DNA of 64,000 nt from JAWVZS01 sp964507825 (GCA_964507825.1 CAZDQM010000066.1:13161-77160), one strand, 5' to 3'. Counted from the stretch's first letter, positions 15,732 to 25,955 are shown. The notes: a model not told the origin generated them from the sequence alone. A program made the numbers and translations.

Positions 15732-16094
15732 TTACATGTTGCAGGCCTGCTGTATCACCCGGTCTATCACACTGATGACCTCCTCCTCCCGTTCAGGAAA
15801 AACATCACTGTTTTTTATCACGGAGATCTGTTCGGAGAGTCGCGCCATCACATCAACATCATCAGGCAACATCACACCTAAACCGTGCAACAGGACTATT
15901 GAATAATACAGGCCCGCCAACTTGTCCCTTGCCTGGCCGACCTGCCTGTAATATGCCCCCCTTGTTATGGAAAACTCTGACTCATCAAGGCCCCTCTGTT
16001 TTAAAATAATTTCAATTTGTCGCTCTGTAAATAATGATTTTTTTATAATTTGCTTTAAAACACCGTTGAATTTAGATGACTCGATCTCTGGCAT
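15732..16094 (-). CDS. Conserved hypothetical helical protein
   Basis: A protein of 120 residues from the ATG at 16094. The reading frame extends ten codons further, but a TTTAATT box about 27 bases upstream supports the inner Met. The sequence is almost entirely helical. The first part (IIKKSLFTERQIEIILKQRG) looks like a helix-turn-helix. The middle RGAYYRQVGQARDKLAGLYY is Tyr-rich, followed by LPDDVDVMARL. I believe this is an archaeal lineage-specific protein with possible nucleic-acid binding, but I cannot name the family. It is divergent from GGGP synthase. Confidence 0.6.
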   Translation of the reverse strand: MPEIESSKFNGVLKQIIKKSLFTERQIEIILKQRGLDESEFSITRGAYYRQVGQARDKLAGLYYSIVLLHGLGVMLPDDVDVMARLSEQISVIKNSDVFPEREEEVISVIDRVIQQACNM

Positions 16095-16160
16095 AGCTAT
16101 ACAAAACTGTATACTGAACCCCAATTAAACTTTAAAGGGTCAGATAAAGGACATAACTCG

Positions 16161-16916
16161 TTGGCCAAGAATCGAGTTGAGAGGTACTTGCAAGCCGAAT
16201 TAAAAGAAAAGCGCGTCCTGTTATTCATACTCATTGACTCGGAGATATCGGACTCGGCCTCGTCTGCAGCGCTTGCCGCCAAGGTTGAAAAAATGGGCGC
16301 CTCGGCCATACTAGTTGGCGGCTCGTCGGCCACCGACCAGACGGAGATGTCAAAGGTGGTAAAGACGATCAAAAAATCAGTAAAAATTCCAATCATCCTG
16401 TTTCCCGGAAATGTTACGGGAGTGGTCCCAGAGGCCGACGCCATTCTATTTAGCTCGTTAATGAACTCTGAGAATCCTTACTTTATCACACAGGCGCAGG
16501 CCCTGGGCGCCCCCAGCGTGCTCAAGTTCGGTCTAGAGGCGCTGCCCACCGCATACCTAGTAGTTGGCGAGGGTACCTCTGCATGGTTTGTCGGCGCTGC
16601 AAGGGGGATTCCATTTGAAAAGCCAAAGATAGCTGCGGCCTACTCGCTGGCGGCACAATTCTTGGGCATGAGGTTCGTCTACCTAGAAGCAGGCTCTGGT
16701 GCCAAGACTAGCGTCACGCCTGAAATGGTAAAGACCGTAAGGCGCGTCTTTAACGGTTTTATTATGGTCGGCGGCGGCATACGCGATGCCCGGACCGCGG
16801 CATCCCTTGCCCAATCCGGCGCGGATGCCTTGGTTATTGGAACCCTGCTGGAAAAGCCTGGGGGCATTAAAAAGCTGACCGAAATAGCAAAAACCCTCAC
16901 ATCCGTTAGAAAGTAA
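16161..16916 (+). CDS. Geranylgeranylglyceryl phosphate synthase
   Basis: A 251-residue TIM-barrel prenyltransferase making the first ether bond of archaeal membrane lipids, joining GGPP to sn-glycerol-1-phosphate. Hallmarks seen: the FILIDSE region near residue 20, VGGSS near 51, IILFPGNV near 76, Y-L-E-A-G-S-G-A near 175, V-G-G-G-I-R near 207 and the phosphate-binding V-I-G-T near 231. The TTG at 16161 is used as start. The PolD large subunit begins on the next base after its stop (16917), so membrane lipid and replication genes are co-transcribed. Confidence 0.93.
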   Translation: MAKNRVERYLQAELKEKRVLLFILIDSEISDSASSAALAAKVEKMGASAILVGGSSATDQTEMSKVVKTIKKSVKIPIILFPGNVTGVVPEADAILFSSLMNSENPYFITQAQALGAPSVLKFGLEALPTAYLVVGEGTSAWFVGAARGIPFEKPKIAAAYSLAAQFLGMRFVYLEAGSGAKTSVTPEMVKTVRRVFNGFIMVGGGIRDARTAASLAQSGADALVIGTLLEKPGGIKKLTEIAKTLTSVRK

Positions 16917-19900
16917 ATGTCCGAAAACGTCGCCCTAGACAGAATTCAGGGAATAGACATGCCCGATTATTACCGCGGCTATTACTCCGAACTGTCCCAG
17001 AATGCCATTAGGATATTTGAGAGGGCGGCAGATGCCAAATCCACCCTAGTAGATACCTCTGGCATGATTGAGCCCAAGATAGCCTTTGATCTTGCCGATC
17101 GCGTTGCAAAGATGCATGACATCAATATTGCCGAGCCGTTACGGGATCTACTAAAGGCCAACGGAAAGGAGCTGTCCGCACTGCTGATATCCGAGGAGAT
17201 AGTACTTGGAAAATACCAGCCTGAGAACGCAACCATGGAAGACAGGCTTGATCTTGCAGTCAGGGTGGGCCTCGCGGTTGTCACCGAGGGAGTCACCATA
17301 GCCCCACTACAGGGAATCCACGAGGTCAACATCAAGAAGAACAAGGACGGAACCAGGTACCTGTCTGTCTCCATTGCAGGGCCCATGCGCTCTGCAGGAG
17401 GCACGGAATCCGCGGTAACCATGCTGATTGCGGATCACGTCAGAAAAGCAGTGGGCCTAGACAAGTATCAGGCCAACTCGTTTGATGACGAAACCGGCAG
17501 ATTCGTAGAGGAGCTAAGAATTTACGAGCGGGAGGCGGGGAATTTTCAGTTTCATGTGTTAGACGAGGATGTCATCACGGTAATCTCAAATCTACCCGTG
17601 GAGCTTGACGGTGTTGACACGGATCCATACGAGGTTGTAAACCACAAGGGCATGACCCGGATGAAGACTGACAGGGTCCGTGGAGGCGCCTTGAGGGTCC
17701 TAAACGACGGCCTGATCGGCCGCGCCAAAAAACTCCTTAAGAGAATTGAACTGTATAATCTTGACGGGTGGGAATGGCTCAATGATCTAAAGGGAGCTGT
17801 CCAGACCGGGGACAAGGAGGAGGACGCGGCCGCCAAAAGAATGCGCGAGGTCATAACGGGACGCTCCGTCTTATCTACACCCAACAAGCTAGGCGGGTTC
17901 AGACTGCGGTATGGCAGGGCCTGCAATACCGGCTTTGCCTCAGTCGGGTTTCACCCTGTGATTGCCGAAATCCTGGATCACGCCATAGCAGTCGGCACGC
18001 AGGTTAAAATCAACATGCCTGGCAAGGGCGCCACTGCGGCCTTTGTGGACTCCATAGATACGCCCACAGTCCGACTCAGAAACGGCGACGTGGTCCGGAT
18101 CAGGGATACCGAGCATGGAATCTCCCTCAAGCCGGACATTGAAAAAATCCTCCACCTAGGGGACATTCTGATCTCATTTGGTGACTTTTTGGAAAATAAC
18201 GCGCAGCTGATACCCACCGGCTATGTTGAGGAATACTGGAATGAGGATCTCAAGGCCCTGTTATCACAGGATGCATTCGGTATGGAACCCCTCAAACAGT
18301 TCCTGTATGGTACGCCGGATCTTGACGAGGCGCTTGATCTGTCCCTGAAATTCAAGATCCCACTACACCCCAAATACCTCTACTACTGGGACGGGATCAC
18401 GGTCGAGGACCTCGGCACCATTCTAAAGGGGAGCCGTGACGGGGAGCAGATACTGTATCCGGGTTCTAGCAAGAAGATCCTAGAGCATTTGGGGGTGCCA
18501 CACCGGATGCAAGGCGAGCAGGCCGTCCTGACCGGCACGGAATCCCGCATATTTTACAACCTTTTGTTTAGAAACCACCTTGAAATTAATCCGGATCTGT
18601 CGGTGCCTGAGAATATATCGCGAGCCTCCGGCATCACAATCAGGCCCAAGTTCTCGACTGCCGTGGGCGTAAGGGTGGGCAGGCCTGAAAAGGCGGCACC
18701 CCGGCAGATGAAGCCCCCCATCCACTCGCTCTTCCCCGTGGGGGAGAAGGGCGGCACGACTAGGGATCTGCTAAAGGCGTCACAGGCAGCCGATTTTTAC
18801 ACGAATATATCCAATAGAACCTGCCAGAGCTGCGGCGTGCCGTCCATCGGGATCAGGTGCCAGCAGTGCGGGGAAAAGACGACAGCCCTGCGCACGTGCT
18901 CTGCCTGCAGGCATACCATGGATTCAGAATACTGTGAAAAATGCAAGCGGCGAGTCCCCGCATGCTCGTACCAAGCATTCCCACTCAAAAGCAAACTTGT
19001 AGCGGCGCAGGAAAAAACCAGCATCCGCGCCAGGGAGCCCTTCAAGGGGGTCAAGGATTTAATCAACGCGGACAAGATTGCCGAGCCGCTCGAAAAGGGC
19101 CTCATAAGACAGGAGCACGGACTGACCGTCTTTAAGGATGGCACAGTAAGATATGACGCAACAAACTCGCCGCTGACTCACTTTAAACCCTCGTGGATCG
19201 GGACACCGGTATCCAAGCTTAGGGAACTAGGATACACGCATGATATCGACGGGGCGCCACTTACAGGTGTGGAACAGATACTGGAGATTCGCATGCAGGA
19301 TATAGTCATACCCCTCGAGTGTGGTAGATACTTGGCTGATGCCTGCAAGTACGTTGATTCTGAGCTGGTTAAATTCTATGAAAGGGACATATTTTACAAT
19401 GTAAAAGATACCGACGATCTAATCGGCCACCTTGTCATCGGGCTTGCCCCGCACACGTCGGTAGGAATAGTCGGAAGAATAATCGGATACACCAATACTC
19501 ACGTATGCTTTGCGACCCCGAACTGGCACTCTGCAAAGAGGCGCGATGCGGACGGTGATGCGGACTCTGTTATGCTGCTGATGGACGGCCTCTTGAATTT
19601 TTCAAGACAGTTCCTATCGGACAAGATCGGGGGCCTGATGGATGCCCCGCTGCTTATACAGCCGCTGGTCCTGCCCCATGAGTCCCAGCCACAGGCGCAC
19701 AACCTAGAGGTGACAAAATCCTTCCCAAAGCAGTTCTTTGAGGATACCTTAAAGGGGCCAAAGGCGTCAAACATTGACTCTGTTGACATAATCAAGAGCA
19801 GGCTAGAGACGGAGGGGCAGTTTCACGGTTATCACTTTACGCATGCAACATCGCGCCTTGTCACATCAAAGCCGCGAAGCGCATACTCTACCCTCGGCTC

Positions 19901-20303
19901 GATGCTTGACAAGTTCGACATGCAGATTCGAAATGCCGATCTGATCGAGGCAGTCGACACCACCGAGATTGTGTCCAACGTCATCTCAACGCACCTTGTA
20001 CCCGATATAATGGGAAACCTCCGCTCGTATGCTAGACAGAGCTTCCGGTGTACCGCGTGCGGCCGCAGCTACAGGAGAATTCCACTGATTCAAAAGTGCT
20101 CTTGTGGAAACAAGCTTATCCAGACCATTACAAGGGCGTCGGTGGAAAAATACCTAAAGCTCGCAAAACGCCTGGTTCGCAAGTATGACGTGGGTCCGTA
20201 TCAGGACGGAAGAATCAGAGCGCTAGCAGACGAGATAGATCTGGTCTTTGGCAGGACCGCCGGGGATCAGGCACTGCTAACCGACTTTGTCCAGTCATCT
20301 TAG
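16917..20303 (+). CDS. polC: DNA polymerase D large subunit (DP2)
   Basis: A 1128-residue catalytic subunit of replicative polymerase D, with the RNA-polymerase-like two-barrel core. The active-site loop RRDADGDADSVML is present near residue 880, supplying the acidic metal ligands. Zinc clusters appear as CQSCGVPSIGIRCQQC and CSACRHTMDSEYCEKC near 640-680, and CTACG and CSCG near 1040-1065. No intein interrupts the gene, which is notable because many euryarchaeal DP2 genes carry one. It starts at 16917 directly after GGGP synthase and overlaps SHMT by 9 bp tail to tail. Confidence 0.97.
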   Translation: MSENVALDRIQGIDMPDYYRGYYSELSQNAIRIFERAADAKSTLVDTSGMIEPKIAFDLADRVAKMHDINIAEPLRDLLKANGKELSALLISEEIVLGKYQPENATMEDRLDLAVRVGLAVVTEGVTIAPLQGIHEVNIKKNKDGTRYLSVSIAGPMRSAGGTESAVTMLIADHVRKAVGLDKYQANSFDDETGRFVEELRIYEREAGNFQFHVLDEDVITVISNLPVELDGVDTDPYEVVNHKGMTRMKTDRVRGGALRVLNDGLIGRAKKLLKRIELYNLDGWEWLNDLKGAVQTGDKEEDAAAKRMREVITGRSVLSTPNKLGGFRLRYGRACNTGFASVGFHPVIAEILDHAIAVGTQVKINMPGKGATAAFVDSIDTPTVRLRNGDVVRIRDTEHGISLKPDIEKILHLGDILISFGDFLENNAQLIPTGYVEEYWNEDLKALLSQDAFGMEPLKQFLYGTPDLDEALDLSLKFKIPLHPKYLYYWDGITVEDLGTILKGSRDGEQILYPGSSKKILEHLGVPHRMQGEQAVLTGTESRIFYNLLFRNHLEINPDLSVPENISRASGITIRPKFSTAVGVRVGRPEKAAPRQMKPPIHSLFPVGEKGGTTRDLLKASQAADFYTNISNRTCQSCGVPSIGIRCQQCGEKTTALRTCSACRHTMDSEYCEKCKRRVPACSYQAFPLKSKLVAAQEKTSIRAREPFKGVKDLINADKIAEPLEKGLIRQEHGLTVFKDGTVRYDATNSPLTHFKPSWIGTPVSKLRELGYTHDIDGAPLTGVEQILEIRMQDIVIPLECGRYLADACKYVDSELVKFYERDIFYNVKDTDDLIGHLVIGLAPHTSVGIVGRIIGYTNTHVCFATPNWHSAKRRDADGDADSVMLLMDGLLNFSRQFLSDKIGGLMDAPLLIQPLVLPHESQPQAHNLEVTKSFPKQFFEDTLKGPKASNIDSVDIIKSRLETEGQFHGYHFTHATSRLVTSKPRSAYSTLGSMLDKFDMQIRNADLIEAVDTTEIVSNVISTHLVPDIMGNLRSYARQSFRCTACGRSYRRIPLIQKCSCGNKLIQTITRASVEKYLKLAKRLVRKYDVGPYQDGRIRALADEIDLVFGRTAGDQALLTDFVQSS

Positions 20304-21617
20304 CCTTACGTATTCATAGGCGCCCAGCTTTTTGTCAAAGCAGTACTGCACCTTCTGAAAGTCTTTCCTTAGCGTCCTTACCTTTGAGAGGATGCCGCGT
20401 GCGGACTTTTTCTCAATAACCACCTGCCTGATGTATCCTGCAATCTCCTGCATCTGGGTCTTTTTCATGCCCAGCCTAGTGATTTCAGAGACGCCGAGCC
20501 TTATGCCGCCAGGGTGGAAGTAGTTTCTCCCCGCCTTGATGTCGCCCGGGATCAGCTGCCTGTTAACGATTATGTTGGCCTTTTCTAACTCCGCCTCGAC
20601 TTTGCCGCCATCCGAGTAATCTAGGACGTTGACTGCAACTTGGTGGGACATGGTGTACCCCCTGTCCTCTCCTAGTACCTTAAAGCCGCAGTCGTTTAGG
20701 GCCTCTGCAAGCGCCTTTGCGTTTTTTATCACCTGCCTTGCGTAATCTCGGCCGAATTCCAATGCCTCGGCAAACGCTATTGCCTTTGCCCCCATGTGGT
20801 GGATGTGGTGGCTGCTTGTCAGGCCGGGGAAGGTCGCCCTCTTAATCTCCGACGCGTGCTCCTTTCCTCCTAGTACTAGCCCCCCTTGCGGGCCAAAGAG
20901 TGTCTTATGCGTGCTCATTGTCATGGTGTCTGCCCCCTCCCTTAACGGGTCCTGAAACTTTCCCCCTGCAATCAGGCCCGCAACATGCGCCGCATCATAG
21001 TTTATGTGCATGCCGTAGCCCTTTAGAAATTCCGACAACTCCCTTACCGGATGCGGGAACAAGAACAACGAGCCGCCAAACATTGCCATCTTGGGCAGGC
21101 GCCCGGATTTCTTGAGATTCCTGATCTTCTTTTTTGTCCCGTCCACATCGATGGTCATCTCCCGCGCATCAAACGGGTAAAACTCGATCTCTAGGCCGTG
21201 GACTAGTCCGGCCGTCCCGGCATGCTCCCGCTTTCCATGGGAGATGTGGCCGCCTGCAGGTATTGACGGCGCAAGCATCACGTCGCCGGGATCGGTGAAC
21301 GCCGAATAGACTGCTAGGTTGGCAACCACTCCGGAGATCGGCCTGACGTCTGCAAATTCTGCCTTGTAAAGTCTTTTTGCCAGCCGGGTGCATTCGACCT
21401 CTACATCATCAATATACACACACCCAGCATAAACCCGCTCTCCGGGCCAGCCTTCTGCATACCTGTTGCCAAAGTCGGAGATTAATGCCTCCCGCACCGC
21501 GGGACTGGGGACATTTTCACTGGCAATCAGCGGAATGGAATTTTCAAACCACTGGTTGTGCTTGCGCAGCTTTCCAAATAGCATGTCATAAGATTTTTTA
21601 TTTGCCGACTTGGCCAT
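20295..21617 (-). CDS. glyA: Serine hydroxymethyltransferase
   Basis: A 440-residue PLP enzyme interconverting serine and glycine while loading one-carbon units on the pterin carrier. The PLP lysine lies in MSTHKTLFGPQGG (near residue 220). The N-terminal LIASENVPSPAVREAL and the NYDAAHVAGLIAGG segments are typical. The Met at 21617 (MAKSANKK) is preferred over one nine codons upstream. The protein lacks none of the expected blocks. It converges with the PolD gene, so expression is independent of it. Confidence 0.95.
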   Translation of the reverse strand: MAKSANKKSYDMLFGKLRKHNQWFENSIPLIASENVPSPAVREALISDFGNRYAEGWPGERVYAGCVYIDDVEVECTRLAKRLYKAEFADVRPISGVVANLAVYSAFTDPGDVMLAPSIPAGGHISHGKREHAGTAGLVHGLEIEFYPFDAREMTIDVDGTKKKIRNLKKSGRLPKMAMFGGSLFLFPHPVRELSEFLKGYGMHINYDAAHVAGLIAGGKFQDPLREGADTMTMSTHKTLFGPQGGLVLGGKEHASEIKRATFPGLTSSHHIHHMGAKAIAFAEALEFGRDYARQVIKNAKALAEALNDCGFKVLGEDRGYTMSHQVAVNVLDYSDGGKVEAELEKANIIVNRQLIPGDIKAGRNYFHPGGIRLGVSEITRLGMKKTQMQEIAGYIRQVVIEKKSARGILSKVRTLRKDFQKVQYCFDKKLGAYEYVRLR

Positions 21618-21813
21618 GGATATTTGAATAGAATTTCCCAATTTAAAAACACCGTTAAAATTTAGAGGCTATACAGGATCCCTGCCGCATTCCTTAATTT
21701 TGCATTAATTATATTATATATGACTATTTTTTTGAATATTTTTAGACCGGAGCTGAATTATATTATGTGGGTGCGTAAAATACTAGCTCCGGACCCCAAC
21801 TTTCAAAGAAGGG

Positions 21814-21821
21814 TATAAAAG
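21814..21821 (+). promoter_or_regulatory. Strong TATA box of the thermosome gene
   Basis: TATAAAAG is centred about 26 bases before the ATG at 21844. This is a near-consensus archaeal TATA box, implying strong, essentially leaderless expression. Confidence 0.75.
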
Positions 21822-21843
21822 AGGAACCTGATCACCGAAATTC

Positions 21844-23535
21844 ATGAGCGCAACCAGCAAGGGTAGCATGCCTGTTGTACTGCTAAAGGAAGGGGCCACG
21901 GAGAACAAGGGACGTGCCGCCCAGAAAAACAACGTATCGGCATGCAAGATTGTAGCAGAGATAGTTCACACAAGCCTAGGTCCGAGGGGGATGGACAAGA
22001 TGCTAGTGGACTCCCTTGGCGACGTTACAATCACAAACGACGGCGCGACAATCCTCAAGGAGATTGACGTGCAGCACCCGGCGGCAAAGATGATGGTTGA
22101 AATCTCCAAGACCACCGACAACGAGGTGGGTGACGGGACAACATCGGCCGTGGTTCTAGGTGGCGCATTAATGGAGAACGCAGAGACGTTGATCGAGCAA
22201 AACGTTCATCCGACAATTATAGTAGATGGTTATAGAAAGGCTGGGAAAAAGGCAAGGCAGTATCTTGACGATATTGCAGACAAAATCACCCCCAGTGACA
22301 AGACAATACTCAAAAAAATTGCCAAGACCTCAATGCAGACCAAGATGGTTAGAAAGGACTCCGACCTACTTGCAGACCTAGTAGTGGCGTCGGTGTTTGC
22401 TGTAGCCGCAAAGGAGGACCTAAAGTACAACGTGGACATTGATGACATAAAGGTTGAAAAAAAGGCGGGCGGTTCCATTGCGGACTCTGCCATAATACAG
22501 GGAATTGTACTTGACAAGGAGATTGTCCACGGCGGCATGCCAAAGAAAACCTCCAATGCAAAGATCGCGCTAATCAACACCGCGCTGGAGATCAGCAAGA
22601 CGGAGACCGATGCAAAGATCAACATCCAAAACCCACAGCAGATGAAGAGCTTTTTGGATGAGGAAAACAGGATGCTAAAGAATATGGTTGACAAGGTGAT
22701 TGGCTCTGGCGCCAACGTTGTCTTGTGCCAAAAAGGCATCGATGACATGGCACAGCACTATCTTGCCAAGGCGGGCATACTCGCAGTCAGGAGAATCAAG
22801 GAAAGCGACCTGACAAAGCTTGCCAAGGCTACGGGGGCAAGAATCGTTACCAACCTTGATGATTTATTCGACAAGGATCTTGGCGCCGCCCAGACTGTAG
22901 AAGAACGCAAGATTGAGGAGGACAGATGGGTCTTCATTGAAGGCTGCAAGCATCCCAAGTCCGTTACCCTACTATTGCGCGGAGGCTCACAAAGGGTAGT
23001 TGACGAGGTTGACAGGTCCATCCACGATGCAATCATGGTAGTCAAGGACGTGATGGAAGAGCCGTCGATCGTTGCAGGGGGAGGAGCGCCAGAGACGTAC
23101 GTTGCCACCAAACTGCGCAACTGGGCAAAATCCCTCGAAGGCCGTGAACAGCTGGCAATAGAAAAGTTTGCAGATGCACTTGAGGCGATCCCGCTTGCAC
23201 TAGCAGAAAACGCCGGCATGGATCCCATTGATACCCTGACTGCACTAAGGTCCAAGCAGCTCAAGGGCGAAAAGTGGACAGGAATAGACGTCATGAAGGG
23301 CAAGATTGCAAACATGAAATCCGGCGACATTGTAGAGCCCCTCTCTGTCAAGCACCAGGTCGTATCCGCGGCATCAGAGGCCGCATGCATGATTCTCAGA
23401 ATTGATGACGTGATCCAGACCGCCAAGTCTGCCGGTCCTCCGCCCGGAGCAGATGGCGGCATGGGTGGAATGCCGCCAGGAATGGGTGGCATGGGCGGAA
23501 TGGGCGGCATGCCTGACATGGGCGGCATGATGTGA
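21844..23535 (+). CDS. ths: Thermosome subunit (group II chaperonin)
   Basis: A 563-residue group II chaperonin subunit. Conserved blocks: SLGPRGMDKMLVDS (near 45), TITNDGATILKEI (near 62), the ATP-binding GDGTTSAVVL (near 98), and VVAGGGAPE (near 405). The C-terminus is a Gly-Gly-Met tail, typical of residues lining the folding cavity. The complex folds cytosolic proteins with ATP. Only one subunit gene is in the window; a second paralogue may exist elsewhere. The TATA box at 21814 fixes the start. Confidence 0.97.
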   Translation: MSATSKGSMPVVLLKEGATENKGRAAQKNNVSACKIVAEIVHTSLGPRGMDKMLVDSLGDVTITNDGATILKEIDVQHPAAKMMVEISKTTDNEVGDGTTSAVVLGGALMENAETLIEQNVHPTIIVDGYRKAGKKARQYLDDIADKITPSDKTILKKIAKTSMQTKMVRKDSDLLADLVVASVFAVAAKEDLKYNVDIDDIKVEKKAGGSIADSAIIQGIVLDKEIVHGGMPKKTSNAKIALINTALEISKTETDAKINIQNPQQMKSFLDEENRMLKNMVDKVIGSGANVVLCQKGIDDMAQHYLAKAGILAVRRIKESDLTKLAKATGARIVTNLDDLFDKDLGAAQTVEERKIEEDRWVFIEGCKHPKSVTLLLRGGSQRVVDEVDRSIHDAIMVVKDVMEEPSIVAGGGAPETYVATKLRNWAKSLEGREQLAIEKFADALEAIPLALAENAGMDPIDTLTALRSKQLKGEKWTGIDVMKGKIANMKSGDIVEPLSVKHQVVSAASEAACMILRIDDVIQTAKSAGPPPGADGGMGGMPPGMGGMGGMGGMPDMGGMM

Positions 23536-23575
23536 TTCCGTGAATTCATTTGATTATCCGGCTTGGTAACCCACA

Positions 23576-23890
23576 ATGAAAAAGCGTAAAATAGTCAAAA
23601 GCGCCCCACCGCAAAGTTCCCGTATATCCATTACCAAGTCTAGCCTCAAGTATGTCTACCTAGTCGCGTTCTTTGCGCTGTTGTCGGGATTCTTCCATCC
23701 ATTGATCACTGAGACTAGTTTTGACGGCCTTATTATCGGAATACTGGTCCTCCTAACCGGCCTAGTCGGGGGCATCATGCTTTACAAGGCGGCCACATCA
23801 GAAACCGCAAAGACAATCTATCTTGGAGCCGGGTTCGGCCTGCTTGCGCTATCATTATACCTTATCTTCTATATCACGGGACGCGTTTAA
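23576..23890 (+). CDS. Small integral membrane protein
   Basis: A 104-residue protein. A basic, Ser-rich N-terminus (about 1-22, cytoplasmic by the positive-inside rule) precedes three hydrophobic helices: about 25-42, 51-70 and 80-100. A conserved-looking G-x-x-G-G-I turn lies in the middle. No known domain was recognised. The gene lies between the thermosome and glutamine synthetase genes. Its stop immediately abuts that of glnA (23890/23891), so both genes end at the same point from opposite directions. Confidence 0.6.
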   Translation: MKKRKIVKSAPPQSSRISITKSSLKYVYLVAFFALLSGFFHPLITETSFDGLIIGILVLLTGLVGGIMLYKAATSETAKTIYLGAGFGLLALSLYLIFYITGRV

Positions 23891-25351
23891 TCAGACATCA
23901 AAGTACAGGTAGAACTCGTGCGGGTGGGGCCTAATTGAGATCTCGCGTTGCTCCTTTCTTTCAATTGCAATCAGCGTGTCGATGACGTCGTCCGTAAATA
24001 TGGGGAGCAGGAACTTTCTGTCGCTTTCCAATTCATCTAGCGCCTCGCCCAAGCTGGCGGGCAGTACCCCGATTCCGCGCTTTATTCTCTCTGCCTTGGT
24101 CATCTTGAAGATGTCTTCTCGGACCTGGTCGCCTGGCTCTATCTTGTTCTTTATTCCATCTAGGCCTGCAGAGAGGACGGCTGAAAACACCAGGTACGGG
24201 TTGGCGGACGGATCTGGCGCCCTGAACTCTAGCCTCTTCAGGTGGGCGTACCCGACGCCCTTGAAATGCTTGGGAACCCTGACAATTGCGGATCTATTAC
24301 TTGCGCTCCATGCGATGTATACGGGCGCCTCGTATCCTGGAACCAGCCTGTGGTAAGAGTTTGTCGTCGGATTGGATATTGCAGAGAGCGCCTTTGCATG
24401 CTGGATGATTCCACCACAAAAGTACCTGCCCAACTGACTCAACTCGTCTTCTGCATCCGGATCGTAGAACGCATTCTTCTTTCCCTTCCACAGGCTGACG
24501 TTCGTGTGCATTCCCGAACCTGAGTCCATTGAGATTGGCTTTGGCATCATGGTCGCAATCTTCCCGTACTTTTGGGCGATGTTTCTTACAACAAACTTGT
24601 AGGACTGCGCCGCATCGGCCGCATTGGTTAAGTGATCATACCTGATGTCGATTTCACACTGTCCTGCCGTTGCCACCTCGTGATGATGATTATCGCACAG
24701 AATTCCAAACTCCTCGTTTAGTATATTGACGCAATCGTTTCTAAATGGGGACAAGGTGTCTGATGGTGTACTTGGATAATATCCCTCCTGCAACCCCATT
24801 GGATAACCGTGCCCCTCCTTGCTCCACGGGGCCTCTTTGGACTCTATACTGTAAGACTGTCCCTTGTACGGGGTTAGCACGTCCCAATGAACCTCGTCGA
24901 AGACAAAGAATTCCACCTCAGGTCCCCAGTTGCTGGAGTCAAAGCCTTGTGACTTTAGGTGCTCCTCTGCCTTTTGTGCAATCCCCCTTGGATCCCTTGA
25001 GAGCCTGCCGCGGTCCTCGCCCCAATAAACGTCACAGATTAGCCTAGCGGTCTTGTTCTCCGTGTACCACGGAATCTTGGCATATGTATTGGGATCCGGC
25101 TTTAGGATCAAGTCCGAGTCATCAATACTGGTGAATCCCACTATTGAGGAGCCATCAAGCTTTGGGAGCCCGTCCTTCATCTGTTCCGGGGTAAAGGTAT
25201 CGGCCGAGATTGTCGTGTGGTGATACCTTCCCGTCAGGCTGGTGAACTGCAAATCGACAAACTTTACCTCGTCATGACTAATTTTTGAGAAAACCTCATC
25301 TGGCGAATATGTGATCTGAATCGGTTTTCCATCACTGACTTTATACGGCAA
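23891..25351 (-). CDS. glnA: Glutamine synthetase, type I
   Basis: A 486-residue enzyme that makes glutamine from glutamate, ammonia and ATP; it is the main ammonia entry point in an ammonia oxidiser. Motifs: WGPEVEFFVFDE (near 147), NHHHEVATAGQCEID (near 220), MDSGSGMHTN (near 273), the NRSAIVRVP arginine region (near 350) and LEFRAPDPSANPYL (near 370). A possible adenylylation tyrosine loop was not evident. The start is TTG at 25351; TATA-like words between 25352 and 25403 serve it and the divergent GINS gene. Confidence 0.96.
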   Translation of the reverse strand: MPYKVSDGKPIQITYSPDEVFSKISHDEVKFVDLQFTSLTGRYHHTTISADTFTPEQMKDGLPKLDGSSIVGFTSIDDSDLILKPDPNTYAKIPWYTENKTARLICDVYWGEDRGRLSRDPRGIAQKAEEHLKSQGFDSSNWGPEVEFFVFDEVHWDVLTPYKGQSYSIESKEAPWSKEGHGYPMGLQEGYYPSTPSDTLSPFRNDCVNILNEEFGILCDNHHHEVATAGQCEIDIRYDHLTNAADAAQSYKFVVRNIAQKYGKIATMMPKPISMDSGSGMHTNVSLWKGKKNAFYDPDAEDELSQLGRYFCGGIIQHAKALSAISNPTTNSYHRLVPGYEAPVYIAWSASNRSAIVRVPKHFKGVGYAHLKRLEFRAPDPSANPYLVFSAVLSAGLDGIKNKIEPGDQVREDIFKMTKAERIKRGIGVLPASLGEALDELESDRKFLLPIFTDDVIDTLIAIERKEQREISIRPHPHEFYLYFDV

Positions 25352-25403
25352 TTTTATACGTCAAGCTAACACAAATACATCTATCATTTAAGGATTAGGT
25401 AAG

Positions 25404-25955
25404 ATGTCTGAGTCCAAGGAGATCACAATCACCGCGCTTCATTCCATAGTTCTTCGCGAGGTGGAGAGCGAGACGATCCAGGAAGTCAGTCACGATCTAT
25501 ACTCTGGCATTGCCAGATTCATTGGAAACCTGAAAAAGCAAGAGTTTGACAACGTCGAAAACAAAGTCAAAGAGGAGCTAATCGGCATGGCCACGGATCT
25601 GGCCAACATGCTTGTAAGGCTGCGGCTTGAAAAGTGCTTGCGCGAGCTAGACTTTGCAAACCTGCTCGACGAAGAGAAATACATCCTAGATTCCCAGGAG
25701 GAGAGGAAGGAGAGGGCCGAGGTCATACTCTCTGCCATTCTTAACGGAAGATCCAAGCTGCTCGATTCGGTCTCTAAGGATCACAAGACGAGACTCGTCA
25801 CCGTTCGGTTCCTAGCAGATGCCGGGGAGTTCATGGGGGCAGACGCGAAGCGGTACGGCCCGTTTAATGCCGAAGATCTGGCCACGATCCCGTATGACAA
25901 CGCACAGGCGCTGATTTCCACGGAAACGGTTGCCAAGGTGCGCCTAGAAGATTAG
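25404..25955 (+). CDS. GINS complex protein (Gins15/51 type)
   Basis: A 183-residue replication factor. A helical A-domain (about 1-115) precedes a small beta B-domain (about 128-180). The B-domain follows the archaeal Gins51 pattern: VRFLADAGEFMGADAKRYGP, then F-x-x-E-D-L-A-x-I-P-x-x-N-A-Q-A-L-I. The order A then B matches the Gins51 group rather than Gins23. GINS links MCM helicase to GAN/Cdc45 and the polymerase. It lies 12 kb from oriC, consistent with a replication neighbourhood. It is divergent from glnA and is followed by a small membrane protein gene. Confidence 0.82.
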   Translation: MSESKEITITALHSIVLREVESETIQEVSHDLYSGIARFIGNLKKQEFDNVENKVKEELIGMATDLANMLVRLRLEKCLRELDFANLLDEEKYILDSQEERKERAEVILSAILNGRSKLLDSVSKDHKTRLVTVRFLADAGEFMGADAKRYGPFNAEDLATIPYDNAQALISTETVAKVRLED

